This document shows, piece after piece, positions 42,026 to 49,959 of a DNA stretch of 57,408 bases. A program made the translations under genes and the position numbers. Source of the stretch: Hellea sp. (GTDB taxonomy: Bacteria; Pseudomonadota; Alphaproteobacteria; Caulobacterales; Maricaulaceae); the NCBI GenBank assembly GCA_020627655.1, contig JAHDGM010000015.1:1-57408 (forward strand). The letters are read 5' to 3'. The notes under the pieces were generated by a model. That model worked only from the letters and a program-made list of their open reading frames with translations. It did no database searches and was not told the origin of the DNA. Position 1 is the stretch's first letter; each line of letters starts with the position of its first letter.

Positions 42026-42936
42026 GTCCGCTTCGAAGCATATTGGAAAATGAATATGTAGCCCCGATTCCGCGAATAAAAGCGGTCTGCGCTGATATAA
42101 AATCAAGGCACCCAGAACGCGTACTTGCCTATATATATTACGGATCATCACTGCGAGACATGGAAGATCCGGAGAAGATGCTGGACTTTTACGTAATCGT
42201 CGACAGCTACCGTAAAACTCATAAAAATCCAATCCGCACGGCGTTGAATGTTTTATTTCCGCCGGCTGTCTATTATCACGAAATGGATCATAAAGACGGG
42301 GTCAAAACGACTTGTAAATACTCAATCATGTCCATTAAAGCTTTCGAACGTCGCTGCGGACCAACAGCTTTTTTATCAACGACCTGGGGACGATTTTCAC
42401 AGCCCTGCGTGATACTTTTCCCAAAAGACGACCTTGTTAAAACCCGAATCTTTAAAGCTAGAGAACAAGCTGTTAAGCACATGGCGGCTCAAACCGCACC
42501 TTTATTTGAGAACCCCGTAATGACATCCAAATTTTGGGCTCGCGGCTTTATGGAAAGTTATAAAACCGAGCTACGACCAGAAAGCTCCGAAGGCAGGGCC
42601 GAAGAAATCGTATTGCGCTACCAAGATCGTTATGACGCCATTATGTCGGCACTTTACGGTGCAGCTGATAAGACTGGGCTGTATACAACTTCAGGCGGCT
42701 CCAAATTCGCGGCAAAGCTGAAATGGTTTGGCAGGAGAGCGCTCGGGAAACCTGTCGCGGCCATACGAATTATCTCCAGCGCTTTCACATTTGCAGGCGG
42801 GCTGGACTATGTTCAGCATAAACTGGAAAAACACTCTGGCGTAAGAATAGACGTCACTGAAAGTCAGCGTAAACACCCCGTGCTTTGGTCACCGGTTCTA
42901 GCCTGGAAATATTGGCGAAAAGGCGCTTTTCGCTAG
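42022..42936 (+). CDS. TAM41/Mmp37-like cytidylyltransferase
   Basis: A 304-residue soluble protein. YIYYGSSLRD (about 37-46) and MLDFYVIVDSYRKTHKNP (53-70) reproduce the nucleotidyltransferase core of TAM41, the mitochondrial-type phosphatidate cytidylyltransferase. PPAVYYHEM, KYSIMSIKAF and GRFSQPCVILFP follow in the TAM41 order. TAM41 makes CDP-diacylglycerol from phosphatidic acid. Directly behind a probable ceramide kinase, the substrate may be ceramide 1-phosphate, giving CDP-ceramide; this is inference. It may correspond to one of the Caulobacter Cpg proteins of unassigned function. It converges on spt with a four-base overlap. Confidence 0.72.
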   Translation: MSPLRSILENEYVAPIPRIKAVCADIKSRHPERVLAYIYYGSSLRDMEDPEKMLDFYVIVDSYRKTHKNPIRTALNVLFPPAVYYHEMDHKDGVKTTCKYSIMSIKAFERRCGPTAFLSTTWGRFSQPCVILFPKDDLVKTRIFKAREQAVKHMAAQTAPLFENPVMTSKFWARGFMESYKTELRPESSEGRAEEIVLRYQDRYDAIMSALYGAADKTGLYTTSGGSKFAAKLKWFGRRALGKPVAAIRIISSAFTFAGGLDYVQHKLEKHSGVRIDVTESQRKHPVLWSPVLAWKYWRKGAFR

Positions 42937-44153
42937 CCTGCCAATTTCATCATATCGGCCATCAACTCGCCTTGCTTGTCTTTAAGTTCGGCGAATTTTG
43001 CGATGATCTGATTTACGTCATCTTCGGTGTGCGCAGCAGAAATCGAGATACGTAGAAGTGAGCTTGACTGCGGCGTACCAGGCGGCACAGCAATATTTAC
43101 GTAAATTCCGTTTTCCAGAAGCCAGTTCCATTCCATTGCGCATATTGCCTCATTAGGACGGCGCGCCGCGATAACCGGGCTCGGATCCGCGCATAAATCA
43201 TACCCTAGATCAGCAAGCCCCTTGTGGAGTTGCGCAGCGCGCGCGGTTATGTTTTCACGAAGGTCACCTCTGGTTCGGATTTTGCCTACCGCTGCCAAAG
43301 CAGCAGAAATATTTGACGGCGTTGGTGAAGCTGTAAACAAATATGGCCTCATAACCTTACGAGCGATTTCAAATTCCGGATGTTTAGACACACAAAAACC
43401 GCCAATAGAAGCAAGGCTCTTTGAGAATGTTCCCGCAATAAAGTCTACACGGTCCATAACACCCTGCTCTTCAGCCAGGCCGCAGCCTGTCGGACCAAAT
43501 ACACCATATGAATGCGCTTCATCAATATAAAGATATCCGCCATGTTTATGGGTCACATCTAGGAATTCATCAATCGGCGCAATATCCCCGAACATAGAAT
43601 AAAGCCCTTCGATGATGACAAAGAAATCGCCTTTTTTATCTTTCACGCGGCTCATACGCTTATCAAGATCTTCGGGCGAATTATGGCGGAAACGAATAGT
43701 CGATGCTCCAGTTAATCGGGTACCATCAATAATGCAGGCATGGGCATCTGCATCCATAAAAATAATATCGTTTTCATTGGTCAGGCCGGAAATGGCCGCC
43801 AGGTTAGTCTGATAACCCGTTGAGAATACAATACAGCTTGGCATTCCAAAATGATCCGCCAGAGCTTCTTCAAGCTGAGTATGCTCCGTGTAAGTCCCAT
43901 TTGCCACACGGCTACCGGTTGTACCCGTTCCATGAGCGTCAATAGCGGCTTTTGCAGCATCCATACAATCTTCGTCAAATGTCAGACCTAGGTAATTATT
44001 GGTTCCTGACAATATGATTTCCCGGTTCCCGATACGGCCACGGGTTGGGCTCATAATGTCGTCAAACTTAACGCCCAGAGGATCCTTATTGATAAGTTTT
44101 GTGACAAGATCGACACGATTTTGCAGTGGTGCAAATTTATCAAAAAGTGACAT
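42933..44153 (-). CDS. spt: Serine palmitoyltransferase (alpha-oxoamine synthase)
   Basis: Condenses L-serine with a fatty-acyl thioester to 3-ketosphinganine, the first step of sphingolipid synthesis. The 406-residue PLP enzyme has His138 in DADAHACIIDG (stacks on PLP), DEAHSYGVFG at 211-220, and the Schiff-base Lys245 in GTFSKSLASIGG. It has no hydrophobic anchor, unlike eukaryotic SPT. Other members of this fold (KBL, BioF, HemA) are close in sequence; the adjacent acp, reductase and FAAL genes, as in Caulobacter, decide for SPT. Three bases separate it from acp. Confidence 0.88.
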   Translation of the reverse strand: MSLFDKFAPLQNRVDLVTKLINKDPLGVKFDDIMSPTRGRIGNREIILSGTNNYLGLTFDEDCMDAAKAAIDAHGTGTTGSRVANGTYTEHTQLEEALADHFGMPSCIVFSTGYQTNLAAISGLTNENDIIFMDADAHACIIDGTRLTGASTIRFRHNSPEDLDKRMSRVKDKKGDFFVIIEGLYSMFGDIAPIDEFLDVTHKHGGYLYIDEAHSYGVFGPTGCGLAEEQGVMDRVDFIAGTFSKSLASIGGFCVSKHPEFEIARKVMRPYLFTASPTPSNISAALAAVGKIRTRGDLRENITARAAQLHKGLADLGYDLCADPSPVIAARRPNEAICAMEWNWLLENGIYVNIAVPPGTPQSSSLLRISISAAHTEDDVNQIIAKFAELKDKQGELMADMMKLAG

Positions 44154-44156
44154 TAT

Positions 44157-44402
44157 CTATGCCTCCGCCAATTGCTTAATGGCCGCACATAACTCGCCGA
44201 CGGTCTTGATATCGCTGACCATTTCCATCGGGATAGAAACGTCATAATGGTCTTCCAATCCCATAACGAGGTCAAAGACAGCAACCGAATCCACTTCTAA
44301 ATCAGAGACAATACCGCTTTGCAATGTGATCGGCCGATTTTCCGGGTTATAGGGTTTGAGCAGCTCACAAACCTTGGTGAAAATTTCTTCCTGTTGGGGC
44401 AT
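44157..44402 (-). CDS. Acyl carrier protein for long-chain base synthesis
   Basis: An 81-residue acyl carrier protein with the 4'-phosphopantetheine Ser39 in DLEVDSVAVFDLV and the helix LEDHYDVSIPMEM that follows. In the ceramide loci of Caulobacter and Sphingomonas a dedicated ACP sits beside spt and is thought to present the acyl chain to it. It lies between the reductase (four-base gap) and spt (three-base gap), and the acyl-AMP ligase gene heads the unit, so acyl loading probably runs from ligase to ACP to SPT. Confidence 0.9.
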   Translation of the reverse strand: MPQQEEIFTKVCELLKPYNPENRPITLQSGIVSDLEVDSVAVFDLVMGLEDHYDVSIPMEMVSDIKTVGELCAAIKQLAEA

Positions 44403-44406
44403 CCGC

Positions 44407-45330
44407 TTATTCCTTATGGCTCTGATAGGCAGCCAGAGTTATTTTAAGCGCTTCAATAGGCTGTGTCGCGCCTGAAATCAATGTTTCACTTGACCAGTCT
44501 GCATGAAGAAACTCAGCCAGTTTACCCAGTGTCAAATGTCCGAGGCCAAATATGCGCGACGTAAGACTGGTTACACCGGCAACCGGATATAGCAAAGTGA
44601 GAGGCAGCGGTATCACTTTGATATTTCGATCAAAGGCTGTCCGGCACAAAGCCCCAAACTCCTGCCAGGTCAATCGAGGCATAGTCGCTGGTGATGTAAT
44701 ATCACCCTCATAACAGCCTGTTTCAACTGCCCGAATAATTTCCGACGCCAGATCTGGCACATATACCATAGATATCTGCCTATCCTTCCAATCAAAACCA
44801 CCTGGAACAGGCAGTAAGCCCTTTTGGAGTAAATCAAAAAAAGGTTTGGTGGCTTCATCACCCGGGCCAAATACAGCTGGTGCCCGGATAATAGTGAGAC
44901 CCTCAGAGTAATGCGTTTTTACAGCTGCCTCACCTGCGTGTTTGGATCCCGCATAATCCGATAATTCGGGCATTGATGCCGCCATGGAAGATATTAACAA
45001 AAATCGGGCAACGCCTGCATTTTTTGCCGCTTGAGCCAATACACCTGCAGCCTCAGCGTTCACAGCATAGTAATCTTCAGTTTTTCGGGCTTTGATAAGG
45101 CCAGCCATATGTATGATAGCATCACACCCCTGAACAAGGTTTTGATCTGCCTCACCAAGTCCGCCGATAATCCATTCGAGATTGTCATGTTTTATATGAC
45201 TGACGGCTGTAGGTCGCCGAACCATAGCTTTGACCGTATGACCTGCATCAAGTGCAGCTTGCAAAACATAACCCCCGACAAACCCGGTGGCACCAGTCAT
45301 TCCAATGGTTAAGTTTGAAAGTGCGGTCAC
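44407..45330 (-). CDS. cerR: NAD-dependent epimerase/reductase, ceramide reductase (CerR) candidate
   Basis: A 307-residue extended short-chain dehydrogenase. The dinucleotide motif is GMTGATGFVGG (10-20) and the catalytic Tyr-x3-Lys lies in SDYAGSKHAGEAA. The C-terminal part has SMVYVPDLASEIIRAVETG. In Caulobacter the gene at this position (CerR) reduces the keto group of the long-chain base or of ketoceramide. I see no N-terminal signal peptide, whereas the Caulobacter CerR is reported to be periplasmic. It is in a tight unit with FAAL, acp and spt. Confidence 0.82.
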   Translation of the reverse strand: MTALSNLTIGMTGATGFVGGYVLQAALDAGHTVKAMVRRPTAVSHIKHDNLEWIIGGLGEADQNLVQGCDAIIHMAGLIKARKTEDYYAVNAEAAGVLAQAAKNAGVARFLLISSMAASMPELSDYAGSKHAGEAAVKTHYSEGLTIIRAPAVFGPGDEATKPFFDLLQKGLLPVPGGFDWKDRQISMVYVPDLASEIIRAVETGCYEGDITSPATMPRLTWQEFGALCRTAFDRNIKVIPLPLTLLYPVAGVTSLTSRIFGLGHLTLGKLAEFLHADWSSETLISGATQPIEALKITLAAYQSHKE

Positions 45331-45331
45331 A

Positions 45332-47083
45332 CTATCCCGCGTCAGTAGTAACTACCTTTAGAGGTTCAGCAGCTTGCAAATCAATAATACCACCGCCTAG
45401 GAACTTCTCCTTAACGCGGGCCCGGGATAATTTACCAGATGATGTAATGATCATCGATCCGCGCGGAACCAATTGCAACTGAACCGGAACACCAACCTCG
45501 AGCCGAATAGCTGCACTTACCGCCGTATGAATTTCAGATAAAAGATTTTCATCACGTGTACGGCACTCAAGCAGCAGCATAATGGTTTTATTATCGCCGG
45601 CGCCGCCAATTGAGAATGCGCATGCCCGACCACAGCGATGCGGCGCAGCTGCCTGTGCTGCCCATTCTAAGTCTTGCGGCCAGATATTACGGCCATGCCA
45701 CAAAATAAGATCTTTATAGCGACCTGTCACAATAAGCTGATCATCAAGCCAATAGCCCAAATCCCCGGTATCAAGCCATCCATCCGGCGAAAATGAAGCT
45801 TCGGTTGCTTGCTGGTTTCTGAAATAACCCGGTGAAACGCTTGGTCCTTTAAGGAAAATACGACCTGCCTTTTTCTCCCCAAGTTTTTGACCATCAAAAT
45901 CGCGAATTTCAACTTCATGATCCGGTAGAACCGTCCCGCACGCCACAAAGGTGCGGCTATGATCAGTTGATGTGATGTCAGACGCCTCAACAGCTTCATT
46001 GGTGCGCTCATATCGCGTCATATCAATAGTGTGGCGTTTAAGGCCCTGCCCTAGCGGCGTAAATGTCGCCGCAAGTGTTGTTTCTGCCAAACCGTAACTT
46101 GGAACAAAGGCACCTTCAGAAAAACCCATTTTACCAAATAGGTTGGAGAATTCCGTCAGGGGTTCAGGACGTACCATATCGCCGCCAATACCAGCGATAC
46201 GCCAAGACGAAAGATCAAGATCCGCATCGTCTCTCCAACGTCTCACGCAAAGTTCATATCCGAAAGTTGGCGCATAAGTCATGGTACAGCGATTATCAGA
46301 GATAAGGCGCAACCAGGTTATGGGGCGCCGTGTAAAATCTTGCGGATCTAAGAAATCTGCTGTCATCTGGCTCATCATAGGTGCCAGCATACAGCCGATT
46401 AAGCCCATATCGTGATACATCGGCAACCAACAGGCACCGCGGTCCTGTTCATTTGTCTTTAGCCCGTGCTGCACGATGGCTTTACAGTTGGAGGTTACAG
46501 ATTTCTGCGTTCCGATCACCCCTTTTGGTGAGCTGGAACTTCCCGATGAATATTGAATGTAACACAACTCATCCGGCCCATGGGGACGAAGATCATTACC
46601 AGACGGCAGATCTTTAATATCTTCAAATGTTAGAACTGGCGTGTCGTGATCATTCATGGCAGCGCTGATAATCGCTTCCATGCTGGACGGTGTTAAGATG
46701 GCGTGAAAATCACCTGTATCTGCCATACGCTGTAGTTGACGCTCATATGAACTACGTCCACCCAAAGTGACCGGTAATGGTAACGGCGCAGGCACTAAAC
46801 CAGCATATTGGCAAGCAAAAAACAAAATAGCGAACTCGGGTGATGTGGTTGCACACAATCCGATGCGAGCGTCTTTTTCAGCAAATGGAACCAATCGCTT
46901 GGCCATATCTATGGCCTGTTCACGCAGTTCAGAGAAAGAAAGCGTAGACTTCAGTTCACCTCTGGCGGAATAATAGTTGAATCCCGTTTCACAGCGAGCT
47001 GCGTAATCCAATCCATTTGTCAGGGTATCAAAATCACTCGGGCGTAAAGGATGGCCACGATCTGTAGGCAAGGCTTGTAACAT
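45332..47083 (-). CDS. Fatty-acyl-AMP ligase-like synthetase (FAAL/acyl-ACP ligase)
   Basis: A 583-residue AMP-forming ligase. The AMP-binding signature is YIQYSSGSSSSPKGVIGTQ (Ser/Gly-rich P-loop), then YGLAETTLAATF, GWLDTGDLGYW and RYKDLILWHGRNIWPQDLE. The FAAL-type pattern suggests the acyl-AMP is passed to a carrier protein rather than to CoA; a specific FAAL insertion cannot be confirmed by eye. It activates a fatty acid for the adjacent ACP and SPT. It is the first gene of the four-gene spt unit, and its promoter must lie in 47084-47227. Confidence 0.85.
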   Translation of the reverse strand: MLQALPTDRGHPLRPSDFDTLTNGLDYAARCETGFNYYSARGELKSTLSFSELREQAIDMAKRLVPFAEKDARIGLCATTSPEFAILFFACQYAGLVPAPLPLPVTLGGRSSYERQLQRMADTGDFHAILTPSSMEAIISAAMNDHDTPVLTFEDIKDLPSGNDLRPHGPDELCYIQYSSGSSSSPKGVIGTQKSVTSNCKAIVQHGLKTNEQDRGACWLPMYHDMGLIGCMLAPMMSQMTADFLDPQDFTRRPITWLRLISDNRCTMTYAPTFGYELCVRRWRDDADLDLSSWRIAGIGGDMVRPEPLTEFSNLFGKMGFSEGAFVPSYGLAETTLAATFTPLGQGLKRHTIDMTRYERTNEAVEASDITSTDHSRTFVACGTVLPDHEVEIRDFDGQKLGEKKAGRIFLKGPSVSPGYFRNQQATEASFSPDGWLDTGDLGYWLDDQLIVTGRYKDLILWHGRNIWPQDLEWAAQAAAPHRCGRACAFSIGGAGDNKTIMLLLECRTRDENLLSEIHTAVSAAIRLEVGVPVQLQLVPRGSMIITSSGKLSRARVKEKFLGGGIIDLQAAEPLKVVTTDAG

Positions 47084-47227
47084 ATGGTGGGGCGTCCATT
47101 ACAGTTTTATGACCGTTTATTGAGGGTGGTTTATTAAAAAATTCACAATAAAAGTAAACCCTGATGGCCTGAAACTTTCCGCTGTTTCTTCACGTCTAAA
47201 TACAAAATGTAACAAGTTGTGAGAGCA

Positions 47228-47250
47228 AAATCTCCCCCATAGGGAGATTT
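47228..47250 (-). terminator. Intrinsic terminator after the VWA gene
   Basis: AAATCTCCC and GGGAGATTT form a perfect nine-base stem around a five-base loop, followed on the minus strand by TTTTGCTCT. It lies 33 bases after the VWA gene stop and so separates it from the spt unit, whose promoter must be to its left (47084-47227). Confidence 0.7.
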
Positions 47251-47282
47251 ATCAACCCAAAACAGCCTGAAATAGCAATGAT

Positions 47283-48431
47283 TTACTCAAAGCCAAGCTT
47301 CTTCGCTTGCGCTTTTACCGCTTTCACAACTACCTGCTCCAAGGTCTTTTCAGACGTATTGTTCGCACGTTTGGCCTCAACAAATTCAGCCCGGCGTTTT
47401 TCAAGATCTGCAATCTGTTTTGAAACATCTTCACGTTCTTTTATTTTAGCCGTAATAAATGCCTCGCGCTCCTTGGCCGTCTTACCCTTGAGCTCTTTCG
47501 GTAATTTTTCCTCTTCCATTTCTAAAACGGAATCTTTGTTAGCTTTATAGGCATCCAGAACATCCCAGTTCCGGTTGTCATATTGCTTTGACGCTTTGGA
47601 TTTAGCGCGCGCGATCGAACTGCTAACCCCCATCGACGCCGCATTACTATCTTGAATCGCCTGCCGACTTTCATAGCGAGCGCCTTGCTGCCCATATCCA
47701 TAGTAAGTTTGATTAAGTTTTTGATTTAACAGCAAAATTTCATCATCATAAGGCGATGGAATAAAGTGAGCGACCTCATCCTGATTAATCGTCATGTAAA
47801 TACCACCCGCGCAATCCGCGCCGGCTTTCCACTGCGTATCAATACCCAGGCGTTCGTCGCCGCAGTGGATAGTATCAATCAAAATGCCTTTGTCGCGGGC
47901 CTGCTCACAAGCCGTTTTATAATGTACAGGTCCCTGCGTGAAAGGCTCATTACCAGCAATAATCACCAGCTTCATATCGGCAGGGTCATCGCTCCACTCC
48001 AGATCATCGACAGCAGCCGAAATAACCTGACCAGCATATTCTTGACCGCCTTTAGTTTTTAAGGAAAACAGCTTTTCTGAAACACCGTCCAAGTCTGTCG
48101 TTAATGGCATAACCTGACGGATATAGCCCCGCGAGACCGAGATATTCGTATTGCCATATTCGTAGAGAGCAAGCTCAATACGCGGCGTGATGCCCTGACG
48201 CTGAGTCTCGCCAAGCTCATTTACCAGCATCCAGAGCTGAGACTTCGTTTGAGAAATCAGGCCATCCATTGAATTTGAAGTATCAAGCAGCAGAGCCACT
48301 TGAATAACAGGCGCCGGACAATTGTCCTCACATTGCGTTATACCGTGGGCCTGCGCCGTCACAGCTAATGTTGACGTCGTGATCATGGCTGCGCCCATGA
48401 GGCCAATAAGGCGTTTGGTGAACTGGTACAT
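47283..48431 (-). CDS. Secreted von Willebrand factor type A protein
   Basis: A 382-residue exported protein. The signal peptide is hydrophobic (LIGLMGAAMITTSTLAVTAQAHG, split at about 28). The VWA domain carries the MIDAS motif VALLLDTSNSMDGL (DxSxS), and later IAGNEPFTQGP and IDTIHCGDERLG. The C-terminal third (about 290-382) is Lys/Glu/Ala-rich and probably a coiled coil. Such proteins bind ligands through metal ions and are periplasmic or surface-bound. The function is unknown. It has its own terminator and no obvious partner gene. Confidence 0.85.
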   Translation of the reverse strand: MYQFTKRLIGLMGAAMITTSTLAVTAQAHGITQCEDNCPAPVIQVALLLDTSNSMDGLISQTKSQLWMLVNELGETQRQGITPRIELALYEYGNTNISVSRGYIRQVMPLTTDLDGVSEKLFSLKTKGGQEYAGQVISAAVDDLEWSDDPADMKLVIIAGNEPFTQGPVHYKTACEQARDKGILIDTIHCGDERLGIDTQWKAGADCAGGIYMTINQDEVAHFIPSPYDDEILLLNQKLNQTYYGYGQQGARYESRQAIQDSNAASMGVSSSIARAKSKASKQYDNRNWDVLDAYKANKDSVLEMEEEKLPKELKGKTAKEREAFITAKIKEREDVSKQIADLEKRRAEFVEAKRANNTSEKTLEQVVVKAVKAQAKKLGFE

Positions 48432-48536
48432 GGCTTCCCCAATTAATGATGAATGCGTTACTTCATCACATAAAGAGGGTCATCTTGCGCTTATCTTACA
48501 CGCAGATTACATTTTGGTGAGGGTTAGACCCAAAAG

Positions 48537-49088
48537 TTACCTTGGCCGGATCAAACCGGGCAGCCCATCAATACTTTCTGCATTTTTGGAAAGACGATAT
48601 TCGTACCAATCTTCAACGGTTTTGTGAGTATGAGAACGTTTGAGCTGGTCCCGCTCGCCAACAAATTCATAGTAAGGTATAGAAAACCCGCAACTATCCG
48701 TAATTCGGGTTAAATGGACTGTTATAATTGCCCGAGCACGATCAAACTCTGGAAACCATGCCAGCTTTTCCTCAAAACCTTCATCATAGAAGGCACAAAC
48801 CTCACCGCGGCCATATAATCGAACAATATTCGCCTTTCCTTCAAAAGCGCAAAACATAATCGTGATGCGGCCATTTTCGAGAACATGCGCGTGGGTTTCT
48901 ATGCCCGAGCCACCATAATCAAGATAAGCTACGGTATTTGGGTCAATAATCTTGAAACTGTCATAGCCTTTAGGCGAAACATTGACGTGCCCATCGCCAG
49001 TTAGCGGAGCCGTAGCAACAAAGAACATTTGTTGAGCGCTGATAAAACGCTCAAGCTTGTCCGTAATCTCGGCATATAATTTACCCAT
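48537..49088 (-). CDS. Pyridoxamine 5'-phosphate oxidase-family protein
   Basis: A 183-residue split-beta-barrel flavin/F420-binding family member. The core has FVATAPLTGDGHVNVSPKG (about 24-42), TVAYLDYGGSGIETHAHVLENGRITIMF and RLYGRGEVCAF, typical of COG3576-type PPOX-like proteins rather than PdxH. The substrate is unknown. It overlaps the metF stop by eight bases, so it is translated with it. Confidence 0.85.
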   Translation of the reverse strand: MGKLYAEITDKLERFISAQQMFFVATAPLTGDGHVNVSPKGYDSFKIIDPNTVAYLDYGGSGIETHAHVLENGRITIMFCAFEGKANIVRLYGRGEVCAFYDEGFEEKLAWFPEFDRARAIITVHLTRITDSCGFSIPYYEFVGERDQLKRSHTHKTVEDWYEYRLSKNAESIDGLPGLIRPR

Positions 49089-49956
49089 TCGCTCTTTTAG
49101 TCACTGATGAACCGCCCTTCACGTTTTCAATAACTTCTACCGCAATAGGCGCTGCATTTAGAGTATAAAAATGGAACTGTTTTACACCGCCATCTAAAAG
49201 GCCAAGCACTTGACGGGTTGCGTAGTCAGTCGCAATCCTTTCGCGTTGCTTGGTATCATCACCCGCTTTGTCATATTTTCTTGATAGTTCAAACGGTACA
49301 GCAACGCCGCACATATCAGACATTTTTTGAAGACCTTTAAAATTAGGCTGCAACATAATTCCCGGAATGATGGGGATATCGAGTCCCGCAGCGGACACTC
49401 GATCGCGAAATTTCAAAAACGTCTCAGGCTCAAAAAAGAACTGGGTAATCGCTTGATCGGCACCTGCGTCGATCTTTCTTTTAAGATTGTCCAGTTCTGT
49501 GTCCCAATCGCCGCTCTCAGGATGGCGTTCAGGATAAGCCGAAACACTAATAATCGCATCATTTGATCGCTTCCGAATACCGGAAACCAAATCAGAACCA
49601 TAAGCATAACCATCGGCACGGGGTGAGTAAATGCCATCAACGGCACCAGGAGGATCACCTCGCAGCGCGACGAAATGATTGACGCCTAAATCAAGATATT
49701 CTTGCACAATAACATCAATTTCTTCCCGGCTTGCATTAACACAAGTCAGGTGGGTTGCAGGCGTGACCGGTCGGTTCTTCAAGATACGCCGAACCGTTTT
49801 AAACGTACGTTCCCGTGTTGTCCCGCCTGCACCATAGGTAATGGATACAAAACTTGGATCATACGATTGGAGTACATCCAAAGCCGCATCCAGCCGGGTT
49901 CCGGCAAGCTCTGTTTTTGGCGGAAAAAATTCAAAACTATAATCAAACTGCGCCAT
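49081..49956 (-). CDS. metF: 5,10-methylenetetrahydrofolate reductase
   Basis: Reduces 5,10-methylene-THF to 5-methyl-THF, the methyl donor for methionine synthesis. The 291-residue TIM-barrel flavoprotein has the catalytic Glu in YSFEFFPPKT, the motif SITYGAGGTTRERT, HFVALRGDPPGAVDG and DQAITQFFFEPETFL. Length fits bacterial MetF. The gene is preceded by an ArsR-methyltransferase regulator three bases upstream, the alphaproteobacterial arrangement in which that regulator controls the methionine cycle. Confidence 0.95.
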   Translation of the reverse strand: MAQFDYSFEFFPPKTELAGTRLDAALDVLQSYDPSFVSITYGAGGTTRERTFKTVRRILKNRPVTPATHLTCVNASREEIDVIVQEYLDLGVNHFVALRGDPPGAVDGIYSPRADGYAYGSDLVSGIRKRSNDAIISVSAYPERHPESGDWDTELDNLKRKIDAGADQAITQFFFEPETFLKFRDRVSAAGLDIPIIPGIMLQPNFKGLQKMSDMCGVAVPFELSRKYDKAGDDTKQRERIATDYATRQVLGLLDGGVKQFHFYTLNAAPIAVEVIENVKGGSSVTKRANG

Positions 49957-49959
49957 GAT

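Noticed and set aside
42022-42936. Calling the TAM41-like gene an antibiotic-type nucleotidyltransferase
   Set aside because: The PPAVYY, KYSIMSIKAF and GRFSQP order fits TAM41, and the lipid gene context supports it; aminoglycoside enzymes lack this C-terminal region.
48513-48534. Hairpin after the PPOX-family gene (GGGT-CTA-ACCC)
   Set aside because: The stem is short with no following T-run; not convincing as a terminator.
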